Source of the DNA: Paenibacillus radicis (ex Xue et al. 2023)
GTDB taxonomy: Bacteria; Bacillota; Bacilli; Paenibacillales; NBRC-103111
NCBI RefSeq assembly: GCF_024722015.1
Contig: NZ_JANQBD010000006.1
Coordinates: 186,001 to 250,000, forward strand
Length of the DNA: 64,000 nt
Direction of reading: 5' to 3'
Part shown: positions 1 to 7,498 of the stretch, piece after piece
How the letters are laid out: every line of letters begins with the position of its first letter
Numbering within the stretch: the stretch's first letter is position 1
Notes under the pieces: generated by a model
Databases searched by the model: none
What the model saw: the letters and a program-made list of their open reading frames with translations, nothing else
What the model was told of the DNA's origin: nothing
Translations under genes and position numbers: made by a program

Positions 1-400
1 ATTCTATATCAATCGGTCTTTCTCCAAACGATTTATTAATAAAATCATAAGTTGTACCAATCTGTGATTCTGCACCTGTATGTATAATTTTCACAAAACG
101 CCCCGAAGGTACAATATAAGTTATCATGCCACTAGGAATCTCACCATAGGAGGTCACTTCGAAGGCAATCACATGTTGAAATGGAATATCGGGAGTCCAT
201 TGACCTTCATGAGGGTAAATTTGAATTAAATAAATGCCGGATCCGTTCCTATTTTCAATTTCATCCATTTGTTTCGCCAAATTTTCTCGTAACGTTCCAA
301 AAATCTTTGATTCTAAAACATTGTTTAAGCTTTCAATTATTGTAAACCCAACCAACTTGATCTCTTCTCTTTCCATCGTAACGACTTGATGAGTTTTCAT
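1..400 (-). CDS. GyrI-like effector-binding domain protein (partial, C-terminus off window)
   Basis: The minus strand is open from an ATG at 400 to the window edge (133 codons, no stop). The protein begins MKTHQVVTMEREEIKLVGFT and continues with an alternating strand/helix pattern, including a WTPDIPFQHVIAFEV stretch and YIVPSGRFVKIIHTG, as in GyrI-like/AraC effector-binding small-molecule domains. In that family the domain binds hydrophobic ligands, either alone or behind an HTH domain. No HTH precedes it here, so this is a stand-alone version. A weak AGGAGGCATTTT-like ribosome site lies just upstream. The family assignment comes from sequence pattern only. Confidence 0.7.
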   Translation of the reverse strand, partial: MKTHQVVTMEREEIKLVGFTIIESLNNVLESKIFGTLRENLAKQMDEIENRNGSGIYLIQIYPHEGQWTPDIPFQHVIAFEVTSYGEIPSGMITYIVPSGRFVKIIHTGAESQIGTTYDFINKSFGERPIDIE

Positions 401-507
401 TATAAAATGCCTCCTTTTCAAATGGAAAATATACCCACATTAATTTTAGCGAATATACGTTCGCTTGTAAAGGTTGCAACACAAAATATACAATCCCGTA
501 TACAGAA

Positions 508-579
508 AGGCCCTAATTTCCCCCTTTCCTTTTCTCTCGAAGGATTAAGAAAAGAAAATGGATCAAAGGGCCCTTTTTT
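508..579 (+). terminator. long imperfect hairpin with T-run
   Basis: AAAGGCCCT near 508 pairs with AGGGCCCTTT near 568, and an inner CCTTTTCT/AGAAAAG stem supports it; six Ts follow on the plus strand. No plus-strand gene ends here, so it is either a terminator for an unseen transcript or a bidirectional structure behind the small minus-strand gene at 587-955. Confidence 0.4.
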
Positions 580-586
580 ATGTCTT

Positions 587-955
587 CTAAAAGCAAGTAA
601 AAGAACTAATTTCTCTTAAACTGATTCCAAAAATCACCCAAAACCTGCCGGTCCACCTAAAACCTGAAACCGAAAAGTTTCCGACAAAAGTCGGGAAAAA
701 CCAAAAGCGGTTTCCATTAGTTAGCCAAACAAAAGTATTTCGAAACAAGCAGCGCGAAATAGATCGGGGGTCAACAGCAAAAGCAGATATGGTCGGTTCA
801 AAAGATGGCGGCGGGAATGCCGGTCCATGTCCAGGTGGCGGCCCATGATGGGGTCCGTGTTGCGGTCCATGTCCATGCGGTGGGCCATGTGGAGGTCCGT
901 GTTGCTGACCATGCGATGGTCCAGGCGGAGGTCCGGGTGGTGGCATAAACGACAT
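587..955 (-). CDS. small His/Pro/Gly-rich protein with aromatic C-terminal domain
   Basis: 122 codons with an AAAGGAGTG ribosome site 6-8 bases before the ATG. The first 45 residues are low-complexity PPGP and HGPPHGPPHG repeats. The second half is quite different, rich in Trp and Phe: CLFRNTFVWLTNGNRFWFF then FRWTGRFWVIFGISL. The tail ends SFTCF. I recall similar two-part small proteins in Bacillales with a basic/aromatic RNTFVWLTNG-FWFYPTFVG core, but no established function. The His-rich arm could bind metal; that is inference. No signal peptide or clear membrane helix. Confidence 0.72.
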   Translation of the reverse strand: MSFMPPPGPPPGPSHGQQHGPPHGPPHGHGPQHGPHHGPPPGHGPAFPPPSFEPTISAFAVDPRSISRCLFRNTFVWLTNGNRFWFFPTFVGNFSVSGFRWTGRFWVIFGISLREISSFTCF

Positions 956-1295
956 TAGATTTCACTCCTTTTCTAAAGTGGGCTAATATAATGTATGTAG
1001 GTATGAATTTTTGGATTGGACAGATGCCTATTTTCAGCAATTTATAAAATACTTGAGGTGAGGTTGTCTTTCGTAGCAATAAGGGGCCAAGTCTTAAATA
1101 ATAATTTTACACTCATCAAAAAAGAGCAGTGAGAGCCTCGGACATGAGTTGAGTCCAGACCGCCACTGCCTTTGTCGACTGGCGTTCTGCGCCAGCATCA
1201 ATCATTATTTATACAACAAAGCTGCCCATCCAATTGAAATCAGCAGCCTCGATCGTGATTATTAAGCTGTTGCTTTCCATTACTTCCATATGGGG
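956..1295. other. intergenic, only hairpins seen
   Basis: No credible gene. It contains the minus-strand terminator at 1117-1169 and a small perfect CTGGCG-TTCTG-CGCCAG hairpin at 1179-1195. Confidence 0.5.
1117..1169 (-). terminator. rho-independent terminator after the DMT exporter
   Basis: Read on the minus strand: GCAGTG pairs with CACTGC, an inner GGAC pairs with GTCC, and the stem is followed by CTCTTTTTTG. It lies about 125 bases past the stop of the exporter gene. Confidence 0.65.
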
Positions 1296-2186
1296 TTAAT
1301 GATCCCCCTGTTTACTCAGGTTTTGCTTGATTATTTTATCGCTTTTAGAATAAGACCTGTTAACTAGAAAAATACCTATACAAACCAATATGGCTCCTAC
1401 AGCTGTTTCATTGTGTAGCGGTTCGTCCAGAAATAAATACCCGAATAATACGCCAAAAAACGGAGCAAGAAACAGGAATGCACTAGTTTTAGTGGAGTCG
1501 CCTATAGAAAGCAAATAAAACCATAAAGCAAACTGCGCAATGGAACCAAACAACACCAAGTAGACTAACGAAGAAACGGAAATAAAATTAACGGTTAACC
1601 TTATGTTTTCCATAAAAAAGCTTGCCATCGTTAATATTAATCCGCCAAATAACATTTGATACGCAGTCAAAACCCAAACGCTGCAAGCGAGATTAAATTT
1701 TTTAATAAGCAAAGTCGCAATGGCCCAACATAATCCGCCTATTAAACCAATAATGGTTCCGTTACTCCATTGTAAAAGACCTAAAATTATCATCCCAATA
1801 CAACCCAAAACCACTCCAAGCCACTGAACAGGTTTATATTTTATCCCTATAAATACGGTGCTGAGAATAACAACAAATAACGGATTCATAAAGGTTAGAA
1901 TAGAAGATTCACCAGCTGTGATCGTACGAAGGCTGACAAATATGCAGCCCATAACCCCAACAGTTTGAAACAACCCGATTACAATAACTTTTATCCAATC
2001 AGCTAAAAGATGAGGGTGCGTATATTTTCTTACAAAAACAGCCATTAAAGCCCCAGCCAAAAAAAATCTAAGCCCTGCCAAAAGAAGCGGTGAGATGTAA
2101 GTTACCCCTATTTTGCCCACCACAAATGATGAACCCATTAAAGCAGTAGTAACAATTAGCAAAAATGCGAAGTAAAAACGGTTCAC
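1296..2186 (-). CDS. EamA/DMT-family exporter
   Basis: 296 residues with about ten hydrophobic helices arranged as two halves, the EamA layout of the drug/metabolite transporter superfamily (usual length near 300). The N-terminal helix contains TTALMGSSFVVGKIGV, typical of these permeases. Start is a GTG preceded by GGAGGT at ideal spacing. It would sit in the cytoplasmic membrane and export small metabolites or amino acids; the substrate cannot be read from sequence. It is a single-gene unit on the minus strand with its own terminator. Confidence 0.88.
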   Translation of the reverse strand: MNRFYFAFLLIVTTALMGSSFVVGKIGVTYISPLLLAGLRFFLAGALMAVFVRKYTHPHLLADWIKVIVIGLFQTVGVMGCIFVSLRTITAGESSILTFMNPLFVVILSTVFIGIKYKPVQWLGVVLGCIGMIILGLLQWSNGTIIGLIGGLCWAIATLLIKKFNLACSVWVLTAYQMLFGGLILTMASFFMENIRLTVNFISVSSLVYLVLFGSIAQFALWFYLLSIGDSTKTSAFLFLAPFFGVLFGYLFLDEPLHNETAVGAILVCIGIFLVNRSYSKSDKIIKQNLSKQGDH

Positions 2187-2389
2187 AGACTAACCTCCGA
2201 GCTTGTAATACAAATCTACCTTATCATACCATATTAGGGTTGAATTGAAATTCCCCAGTATACCTGGATTTAAGGGAAGCGGTTGGCCTTCAAGCTTGAG
2301 ACGGTTAGCATACCTTATCCAAAACAGCAATCGAGAAGAAACCAATATTTAGGATGCGTGCTATGATAGTGGAAAAGGAGGAAATGACT

Positions 2390-3187
2390 ATGCTACTTAA
2401 CAATAAGAACGCGATAATTTACGGCGGAGGTGGAGTGATTGGCGGCGCTATTGCCCGTGCTTTCGCTCGCGAAGGGGCACATGTTTTCCTAGCCGGCCGC
2501 ACGCTTGATAAACTCGAAGCGGTGGCGAGTGATATTACCACAGCTGGAGGAGCAGCCCAAATCGCTCAAGTCGATGCTCTTGATGAGCGGTCGGTCCAGA
2601 ATCATGCCGATGACGTGGCGATGAAGGCGGGCAGTATCGACATCGTATTGAATGCCATCGGGATTTTTCATGTTCAGGGCACACCAATCGCGGAACTGAC
2701 CCTCGAGGACTATATGTCTCCGATCACTACCTATACACGGACTAACTTCATTACCTCTAAGGCCGTGTCCCGGCACATGGTGAACAAAGGATCAGGCGTC
2801 ATTCTTACTCTGTCAACACCCGTGTCACGAATGGCCGGACCAGGATTCATGGGACACAGCGTTGCTTGCGCTGGTGTCGAATCATTCTCCCGCCATCTGG
2901 CAGGCGAGCTCGCTCCCAATGGCATCCGCGTTATCTGCCTCAGACCCCATATGATTCCTGAGGCCACTGAAGTAAGCTCTCACAGCCGCGACATCTTCCA
3001 GATCAACGCCGAGCTCGCCGGTATAACATTGGATCAGATGCTGACAGGGGCCGCAAGCAGCACACTGTTGAAGCGGCTTCCTACGCTTGCCGAAGTAGCC
3101 AACACAGCGGTTTTCATGGCTTCGGATCAAGCTGGTGCTATGACGGGCACGGTGGCTAATCTCACCTGCGGCTTTCTTGTCGATTAA
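2390..3187 (+). CDS. SDR-fold protein lacking the usual YxxxK active site
   Basis: 265 codons from the ATG at 2390, chosen because AAAAGGAGG lies 8 bases upstream; an in-frame ATG at 2354 precedes the ribosome site. The nucleotide-binding loop is present as YGGGGVIGGAIARAFAREG, and a NAIGIF segment replaces the usual NNAG. At the position of the catalytic YxxxK of short-chain dehydrogenases the protein reads GFMGHSVACAGVESF, so Tyr and Lys are replaced by His and Cys. The STP of LTLSTPVSRMAG keeps the catalytic Ser. The fold is probably intact but chemistry is doubtful. Single-gene unit with a good terminator at 3290-3330. Confidence 0.85.
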   Translation: MLLNNKNAIIYGGGGVIGGAIARAFAREGAHVFLAGRTLDKLEAVASDITTAGGAAQIAQVDALDERSVQNHADDVAMKAGSIDIVLNAIGIFHVQGTPIAELTLEDYMSPITTYTRTNFITSKAVSRHMVNKGSGVILTLSTPVSRMAGPGFMGHSVACAGVESFSRHLAGELAPNGIRVICLRPHMIPEATEVSSHSRDIFQINAELAGITLDQMLTGAASSTLLKRLPTLAEVANTAVFMASDQAGAMTGTVANLTCGFLVD

Positions 3188-3289
3188 GTGACCGGAACGG
3201 CTGGTTGACTAGCGGAACTTAGCTTCCAGAGCTCTTTCGAATGGACTCATCGCCTCAAACCGTACCCTTATATTCAAGCCATATAGACA

Positions 3290-3330
3290 AAGAAGGCTGT
3301 CCAACCATTCCTGTTGGCAGCCTTCTTCTT
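3290..3330 (+). terminator. terminator between convergent genes
   Basis: AAGAAGGCTG pairs with CAGCCTTCTT, with an inner CCAAC/GTTGG stem, followed by CTT. It ends the SDR-like gene and could also serve the convergent MFS gene. Confidence 0.75.
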
Positions 3331-3361
3331 GCAATTATTAAACAATGCATTCCACTTACCA

Positions 3362-4552
3362 CTAAGAAGAAACCCCTATTTGGCTCTGCTCCACCTGTGT
3401 CTGTAAATGCTTCTTTACAAACAAGGCAAAATAAATCATAGCCATCACACAAACAACTGCACAAACAGCGAACCCAGAGCCCATACCAAACAAGCTTGCA
3501 TAAGCACCACCTGCCAATCCGCCAAAAATCCGGCTTCCTCCCAGCAGCATGATGGAATTCATCATTTGCCCGCTCGCCTTCAATTCCTTCTGAACATACC
3601 GATTCACATATTCTGCAAGGCATAAGTAAAATAAAATGAACGTTCCTCCATGCAGCACCCATGACAATATGACAGTAAATTTGGTAACCGCGACCGCATA
3701 CAGCAGCCATCTAAGAATGTGAATTAAGCCTGAAAACATCAATATTTGATAAATGCCAAACCTTCTGTACAACCGATCAAAGAAGATCATAAAAGGAAAC
3801 TGGCTGATGGATCCGATCATAATTCCAATACCGATCAAGCTGGTGGTGATTCCCTGCTCTTGACTATAGACGGCATGGAAAGTGAAGAAGAAGCCCATCG
3901 TAGACTCAATCGTGAACGTATAAATATAAATTAATAATAACGGCTTGTTCTTAAAAAGCTCCTTCAGCTTGACCTTCGCCTTGCGTTGATGGCCTTCTAC
4001 TTTTGGAATGCCGCACGCAAATAAAAAAGCGATAAACATCATAATGGAAAATACGGGAAACATATAATCGATGTTCTTGTCCAATATCCACCCTGCAACC
4101 GCCGACATGGCCGCATAGCCGACAGAGCCTGCCGTCCTGACCCTTGAGAAATTAAATCTCGATTTGTTAGCCAGCTCCAATGCAATCGTATCGCTAAGCG
4201 GATTGACAACACATTGAACCACAGAAAACAAAGTGGTGGACAGCAGCAGCAGCCAAAGATGGTTACCCGATAACGGAACCAGCCATATTGTAGCAGCCGT
4301 CAGCAACAGACTTAGCAATAAAATACCGTTCTTCGATTTGGCCCGATCAGCCGCTAGCCCCCACAAGGGCTGTATGAATAAAGCAATAATCGAACCCACT
4401 GAGGTAAGCAAGCCGATCGTAAAAAGATCCAAATTAATTTTGTTATAATACAAGCTAATATAAGAAGAGAAAGCGCCTAATGCCATAAACATAAGCGCAT
4501 AATAAAAGGATACATATACGTAAGTGGCCTTTGCTGATTTTTCAGTGCTCAT
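3362..4552 (-). CDS. MFS transporter (MFS_1-like)
   Basis: 396 residues, about twelve membrane helices. The A-loop motif between helices 2 and 3 reads QPLWGLAADRAKSKNG, the family signature GxxxDRxxxK-like. It resembles the MFS_1-like/LacY-type branch and is a paralogue of the transporter at 20727-21884 (shared QPxWGxxxDRAxxKN and QxxxNPL/SIAPLSDAI motifs, and a shared V..ELKASGQ.MN segment late in the protein). Its ATG overlaps the stop of the aldo-keto reductase by four bases (ATGA), so the two genes are translationally coupled. Substrate unknown, perhaps the sugar or carbonyl compound handled by the reductase. Confidence 0.88.
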   Translation of the reverse strand: MSTEKSAKATYVYVSFYYALMFMALGAFSSYISLYYNKINLDLFTIGLLTSVGSIIALFIQPLWGLAADRAKSKNGILLLSLLLTAATIWLVPLSGNHLWLLLLSTTLFSVVQCVVNPLSDTIALELANKSRFNFSRVRTAGSVGYAAMSAVAGWILDKNIDYMFPVFSIMMFIAFLFACGIPKVEGHQRKAKVKLKELFKNKPLLLIYIYTFTIESTMGFFFTFHAVYSQEQGITTSLIGIGIMIGSISQFPFMIFFDRLYRRFGIYQILMFSGLIHILRWLLYAVAVTKFTVILSWVLHGGTFILFYLCLAEYVNRYVQKELKASGQMMNSIMLLGGSRIFGGLAGGAYASLFGMGSGFAVCAVVCVMAMIYFALFVKKHLQTQVEQSQIGVSS

Positions 4553-5523
4553 CGTTGTTTCGATACACGGTCCACTTCGGCTAATTCTTCGGCCGTCAAC
4601 GTTTCTCCGATATGCAATAACGCATCTTCAATTTGCTCAGGACGGGATGCTCCCAGTATGGCGGAGCTAATATTGTTATTGCTAAGCACCCAGGCCAATG
4701 CGAATTGGGCCAATGTCCATCCCCTCTGATCAGCCATAGGCTTGATCGCCTCTACAATGGCAAGATTGCGGTCTACTCCAAGCAACGATTGCAGCCTTCT
4801 CTCTCCGGCAGCACCACGTGATCCTTCCGGCGGAGCTTCACCTTGCCGGTATTTGCCGGTTAACAGCCCTCTTCCCAACGGACTGTATACAATAACCCCT
4901 ACTCCTTCAGATTCAACGAACGGGAGCAGCTCATCCTCGATGCCTCTGGAAATGATGCTGTATTCCGGCTGCACGCTTTCAAACCGGTGAAGATTATTCA
5001 AAGCGCTAACCCCATGCGACTTGGCAATCTGCCATGCTGCAAAGTTGGAGCAGCCGATATAGCGGACTTTACCCGACTTCACCAGGTCGTCGAGCGCACG
5101 AAGCGTTTCGTCCAACGGAGTCTGAGAGTCAAACCGGTGCACTTGATACAAATCGATATGATCGGTTTGCAGCCTTTTTAAGCTCGCCTCCACGGCACGG
5201 TATATATGGTATCGGCTTTGACCCGAATCATTGGGACCTAGTCCAACTTTGCCGTGTACTTTAGTAGCGAGAATAATTTGATCACGTCGACCCTGCATAA
5301 TTTTCCCCAGAATCTCTTCGGATTCTCCAGATTCAAGCGGATTATCACGATCCATTCCTTTGCCGTAGACGTCTGCTGTATCATACAATGTGATCCCAGC
5401 ATCCAACGCTGCATCGAACACATTTCGAGACTGCGTCTCATCAATCCACCGGCCAAAAGCCATCGTCCCCAAGCTGACCTCCGATACTTTCAATCCGGTT
5501 CTTCCCAAGCTTCTGTGTTTCAT
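4549..5523 (-). CDS. aldo/keto reductase
   Basis: 324 residues from an ATG at 5523; an in-frame TTG at 5535 is a less likely start. It begins MKHRSLGRTGLKVSEVSLG, the hallmark of the AKR/YhdN-type family. The catalytic tetrad is visible: Asp and Tyr in LYDTADVYGKG, Lys in ILATKVHGK, His in DLYQVHRFD. Late NADPH-binding motif AILGASRPEQIEDAL is present. It reduces aldehydes or ketones with NADPH in the cytoplasm. First gene of a two-gene operon with the MFS transporter, suggesting the transported compound is its substrate or product. Confidence 0.92.
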   Translation of the reverse strand: MKHRSLGRTGLKVSEVSLGTMAFGRWIDETQSRNVFDAALDAGITLYDTADVYGKGMDRDNPLESGESEEILGKIMQGRRDQIILATKVHGKVGLGPNDSGQSRYHIYRAVEASLKRLQTDHIDLYQVHRFDSQTPLDETLRALDDLVKSGKVRYIGCSNFAAWQIAKSHGVSALNNLHRFESVQPEYSIISRGIEDELLPFVESEGVGVIVYSPLGRGLLTGKYRQGEAPPEGSRGAAGERRLQSLLGVDRNLAIVEAIKPMADQRGWTLAQFALAWVLSNNNISSAILGASRPEQIEDALLHIGETLTAEELAEVDRVSKQR

Positions 5524-5599
5524 ACATTTCCCCAACCCTTCTATTTATAATTAAGTAAAAATAATTGCTGTTTCCAATGTTCTTATCATAGGCGACAAG

Positions 5600-7015
5600 C
5601 TATACACGGGTGGTTTTCCAAATTCCCTTCTTGAACCGTCCATATATGAGCACCGAGCGCACAAATTGATCTGCAGCTGCTGCTGTCCAAATGCCGGCGG
5701 TACCCCAATTCAACCCAAATACGAACAAGAGACTCAAAGCAACTCTGAAGCCCCATACCCCGATTAAAGTCGAGTACAGCGGGTACCGGGTATCTCCTGC
5801 TCCTCTCAAGGCTCCGCCCAAAATAAATTGGGTTGCCTGAGACACTTGAATAAAGCCCATAATTCTTATCCCAACAGCTCCCTGTTCGATTACAGCTTGG
5901 TCTGGCGTGTACAGCATCATAATATAAGGGGCGAAGCAGATAAACACTACACCCATAGCCCCTGCTACAACCATCCCAATTTTGCGTACCTGCCATCCAT
6001 ACTTTTCCGCTAAATCCGGATTGTTGGCCCCGAGTGCCTGACCGACCAAAGTAGAAGCCGCTATGGAAAATGCCATTCCCGGCATAAAGGTCAGCCCAAA
6101 CACATTAAACGCTATTTGCGTTGCTGCCAACGCTACGGTTCCAAGGCTTGCGGCAACTTTTACAAACACAAGCATTCCAAGCCGCATCACGATTTGTTCA
6201 ATTGCCGTGGGCAGCCCAATTTTGAGAATACGCCCAATCATCACACGGTCTATTTGAAATAAGCCGCGCGCTGTTAAACGAATGGTATATTTGCCGCTGA
6301 ACATTACAGCAATAACCCAAACCATGGAAACCAGCTGCGATACGATCGTTGCAACCGCTGCGCCGGTAACACCCATCTCCGGCAAACCCCAGACTCCGTA
6401 AATCAAAGGGAATCCGATAATAACAATAAGCACATTCGATAACACATTGATTTTCATTGGTGTACGAGTATCTCCGGCTCCGCGTAATATTGCGGTTAAA
6501 GCCATCGAAATCGTATTAAAGCCGACGGACAAGAAAATAATTTCTGCATAACGCAGTCCGTGCGCCACCACGTCCTCCCCTGCTCCCATCATCCGGAGCA
6601 AGTCAGCTGCAAAGAAGTATCCAAGCGCAACGACCAGCACAGAAAGTACAATATTTAGTGCAAAAGCCTGACTCGCAGCCCGGTTAGCTTCCATAATTTT
6701 TCCTGAACCGACTGATCTTGCTACAATAACCGTAGTGCCTACATTTAAAGTCATGAAAATAGCTAACAACAGAAAATACGGCTGACTCGTTAATCCTACC
6801 GTCGCCACTGCTTCTGGACCTACCCTACCTACCAAAATCATGCTAAGCATCTGCATAAAATTAATCAGCAGCATCTCCACCAAGGATGGGCCTGCCAGCT
6901 TCAAAATAATTTTACGAATAGCTTTACGATCGTTTGGATCGGCTAAGGCCGCCTCAGGAGCATCCATCTGTTCATCTGCTTCGGAAGGTTGTTCATCTTT
7001 TGTTCGCGCTTTCAT
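5600..7015 (-). CDS. MATE-family efflux transporter
   Basis: 471 residues from the ATG at 7015, which has GAAGGTGA five bases upstream; the frame is open to 7090 but lacks a better start. After a charged, acidic N-terminal arm (residues 1-35) come about twelve membrane helices. Recognisable MATE elements are GPSLVEMLLINFMQMLSMIL near the start of the membrane part and AILRGAGDTRTPM plus GALRGAGDTRYP in the two halves, the duplicated motif of MatE domains. It would export cationic drugs or metabolites using Na+ or H+. Monocistronic, divergent from the ABC-F gene. Confidence 0.92.
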   Translation of the reverse strand: MKARTKDEQPSEADEQMDAPEAALADPNDRKAIRKIILKLAGPSLVEMLLINFMQMLSMILVGRVGPEAVATVGLTSQPYFLLLAIFMTLNVGTTVIVARSVGSGKIMEANRAASQAFALNIVLSVLVVALGYFFAADLLRMMGAGEDVVAHGLRYAEIIFLSVGFNTISMALTAILRGAGDTRTPMKINVLSNVLIVIIGFPLIYGVWGLPEMGVTGAAVATIVSQLVSMVWVIAVMFSGKYTIRLTARGLFQIDRVMIGRILKIGLPTAIEQIVMRLGMLVFVKVAASLGTVALAATQIAFNVFGLTFMPGMAFSIAASTLVGQALGANNPDLAEKYGWQVRKIGMVVAGAMGVVFICFAPYIMMLYTPDQAVIEQGAVGIRIMGFIQVSQATQFILGGALRGAGDTRYPLYSTLIGVWGFRVALSLLFVFGLNWGTAGIWTAAAADQFVRSVLIYGRFKKGIWKTTRV

Positions 7016-7164
7016 GCAGTCACCTTCGTTTCCATTCTTTAGGCGTATTTTCCACCAGCAGCTTCCAATTTTAACAGCTTTCCTAATCATAGCCGATTTC
7101 TCACAATTTAATAAGGACTGAATTCGGCTTCAATAAGTAACCTTTAGTATAGTAGCTTTATTTA

Positions 7165-7196
7165 TTGACAAAACTTTTGTATAGTCTCCCATATTG
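7165..7196 (+). promoter_or_regulatory. possible SigA promoter for the ABC-F leader
   Basis: A perfect TTGACA at 7165-7170 is followed, 19 bases on, by CATATT. The spacing is long and the -10 element is poor, so only the -35 is convincing. A start here gives a leader of roughly 300 bases containing both structured repeats. Confidence 0.35.
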
Positions 7197-7221
7197 AGTT
7201 GACCGCCCCTTAACGCTTATA

Positions 7222-7457
7222 ATAAGAAAAGCTTCTATTCGAAGCCCTATCGATGAAGATACATTCGTGTCTTAAAGGTAGCTTTTCTTGCAATATTAGA
7301 AAGGTGAACCTCCGGTTCAAACTTATACTTTCTAATATTATAAGAAAAGCTTCTATTCGAAGCCCTATCGATCAAGATACATTCGTGTCTTAGCGGTAGC
7401 TTTTCTTGCAATATCAGAATGGTTCAGCTCTGCTGAAAACTTATTAATTATGATATT
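7222..7457 (+). repeat. two tandem 118-bp structured repeats in the ABC-F leader (family R1)
   Basis: Two direct copies, 7222-7339 and 7340-7457, with exactly the same length. Each has a first stem-loop closed by AAGAAAAGCT/AGCTTTTCTT, with inner GCTTC-TATTC-GAAGC, and a second stem-loop. In copy 1 the second is AATATTAGAAAG/CTTTCTAATATT with inner GAACC/GGTTC. In copy 2 it is AATATCA/TGATATT with inner TTCAGC/GCTGAA. The arms changed together, so the structure seems selected or recently templated. A diverged copy lies at 50861-50980. Confidence 0.8.
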
Positions 7458-7498
7458 ATAAAAAATGAGAAAAAAGTTTAAAAGAAAAGGTGTCATTC

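Noticed and set aside
386-619. Plus-strand 77-codon frame
   Set aside because: No ribosome site, overlaps the GyrI-like gene start and the long hairpin; composition unlike a protein.
798-1079. Minus-strand frame over the His-rich gene
   Set aside because: Frame-shifted shadow of the low-complexity region of 587-955.
1179-1195. Terminator CTGGCG hairpin
   Set aside because: Six-base stem with no T-run on either strand.
3255-3710. Minus-strand 151-codon frame
   Set aside because: Alternative frame of the MFS gene; no membrane pattern or ribosome site.
7301-7316. T-box or riboswitch core in ABC-F leader
   Set aside because: No T-box GGGTGGNACCGCG motif or recognised aptamer; only hairpins of the repeat.
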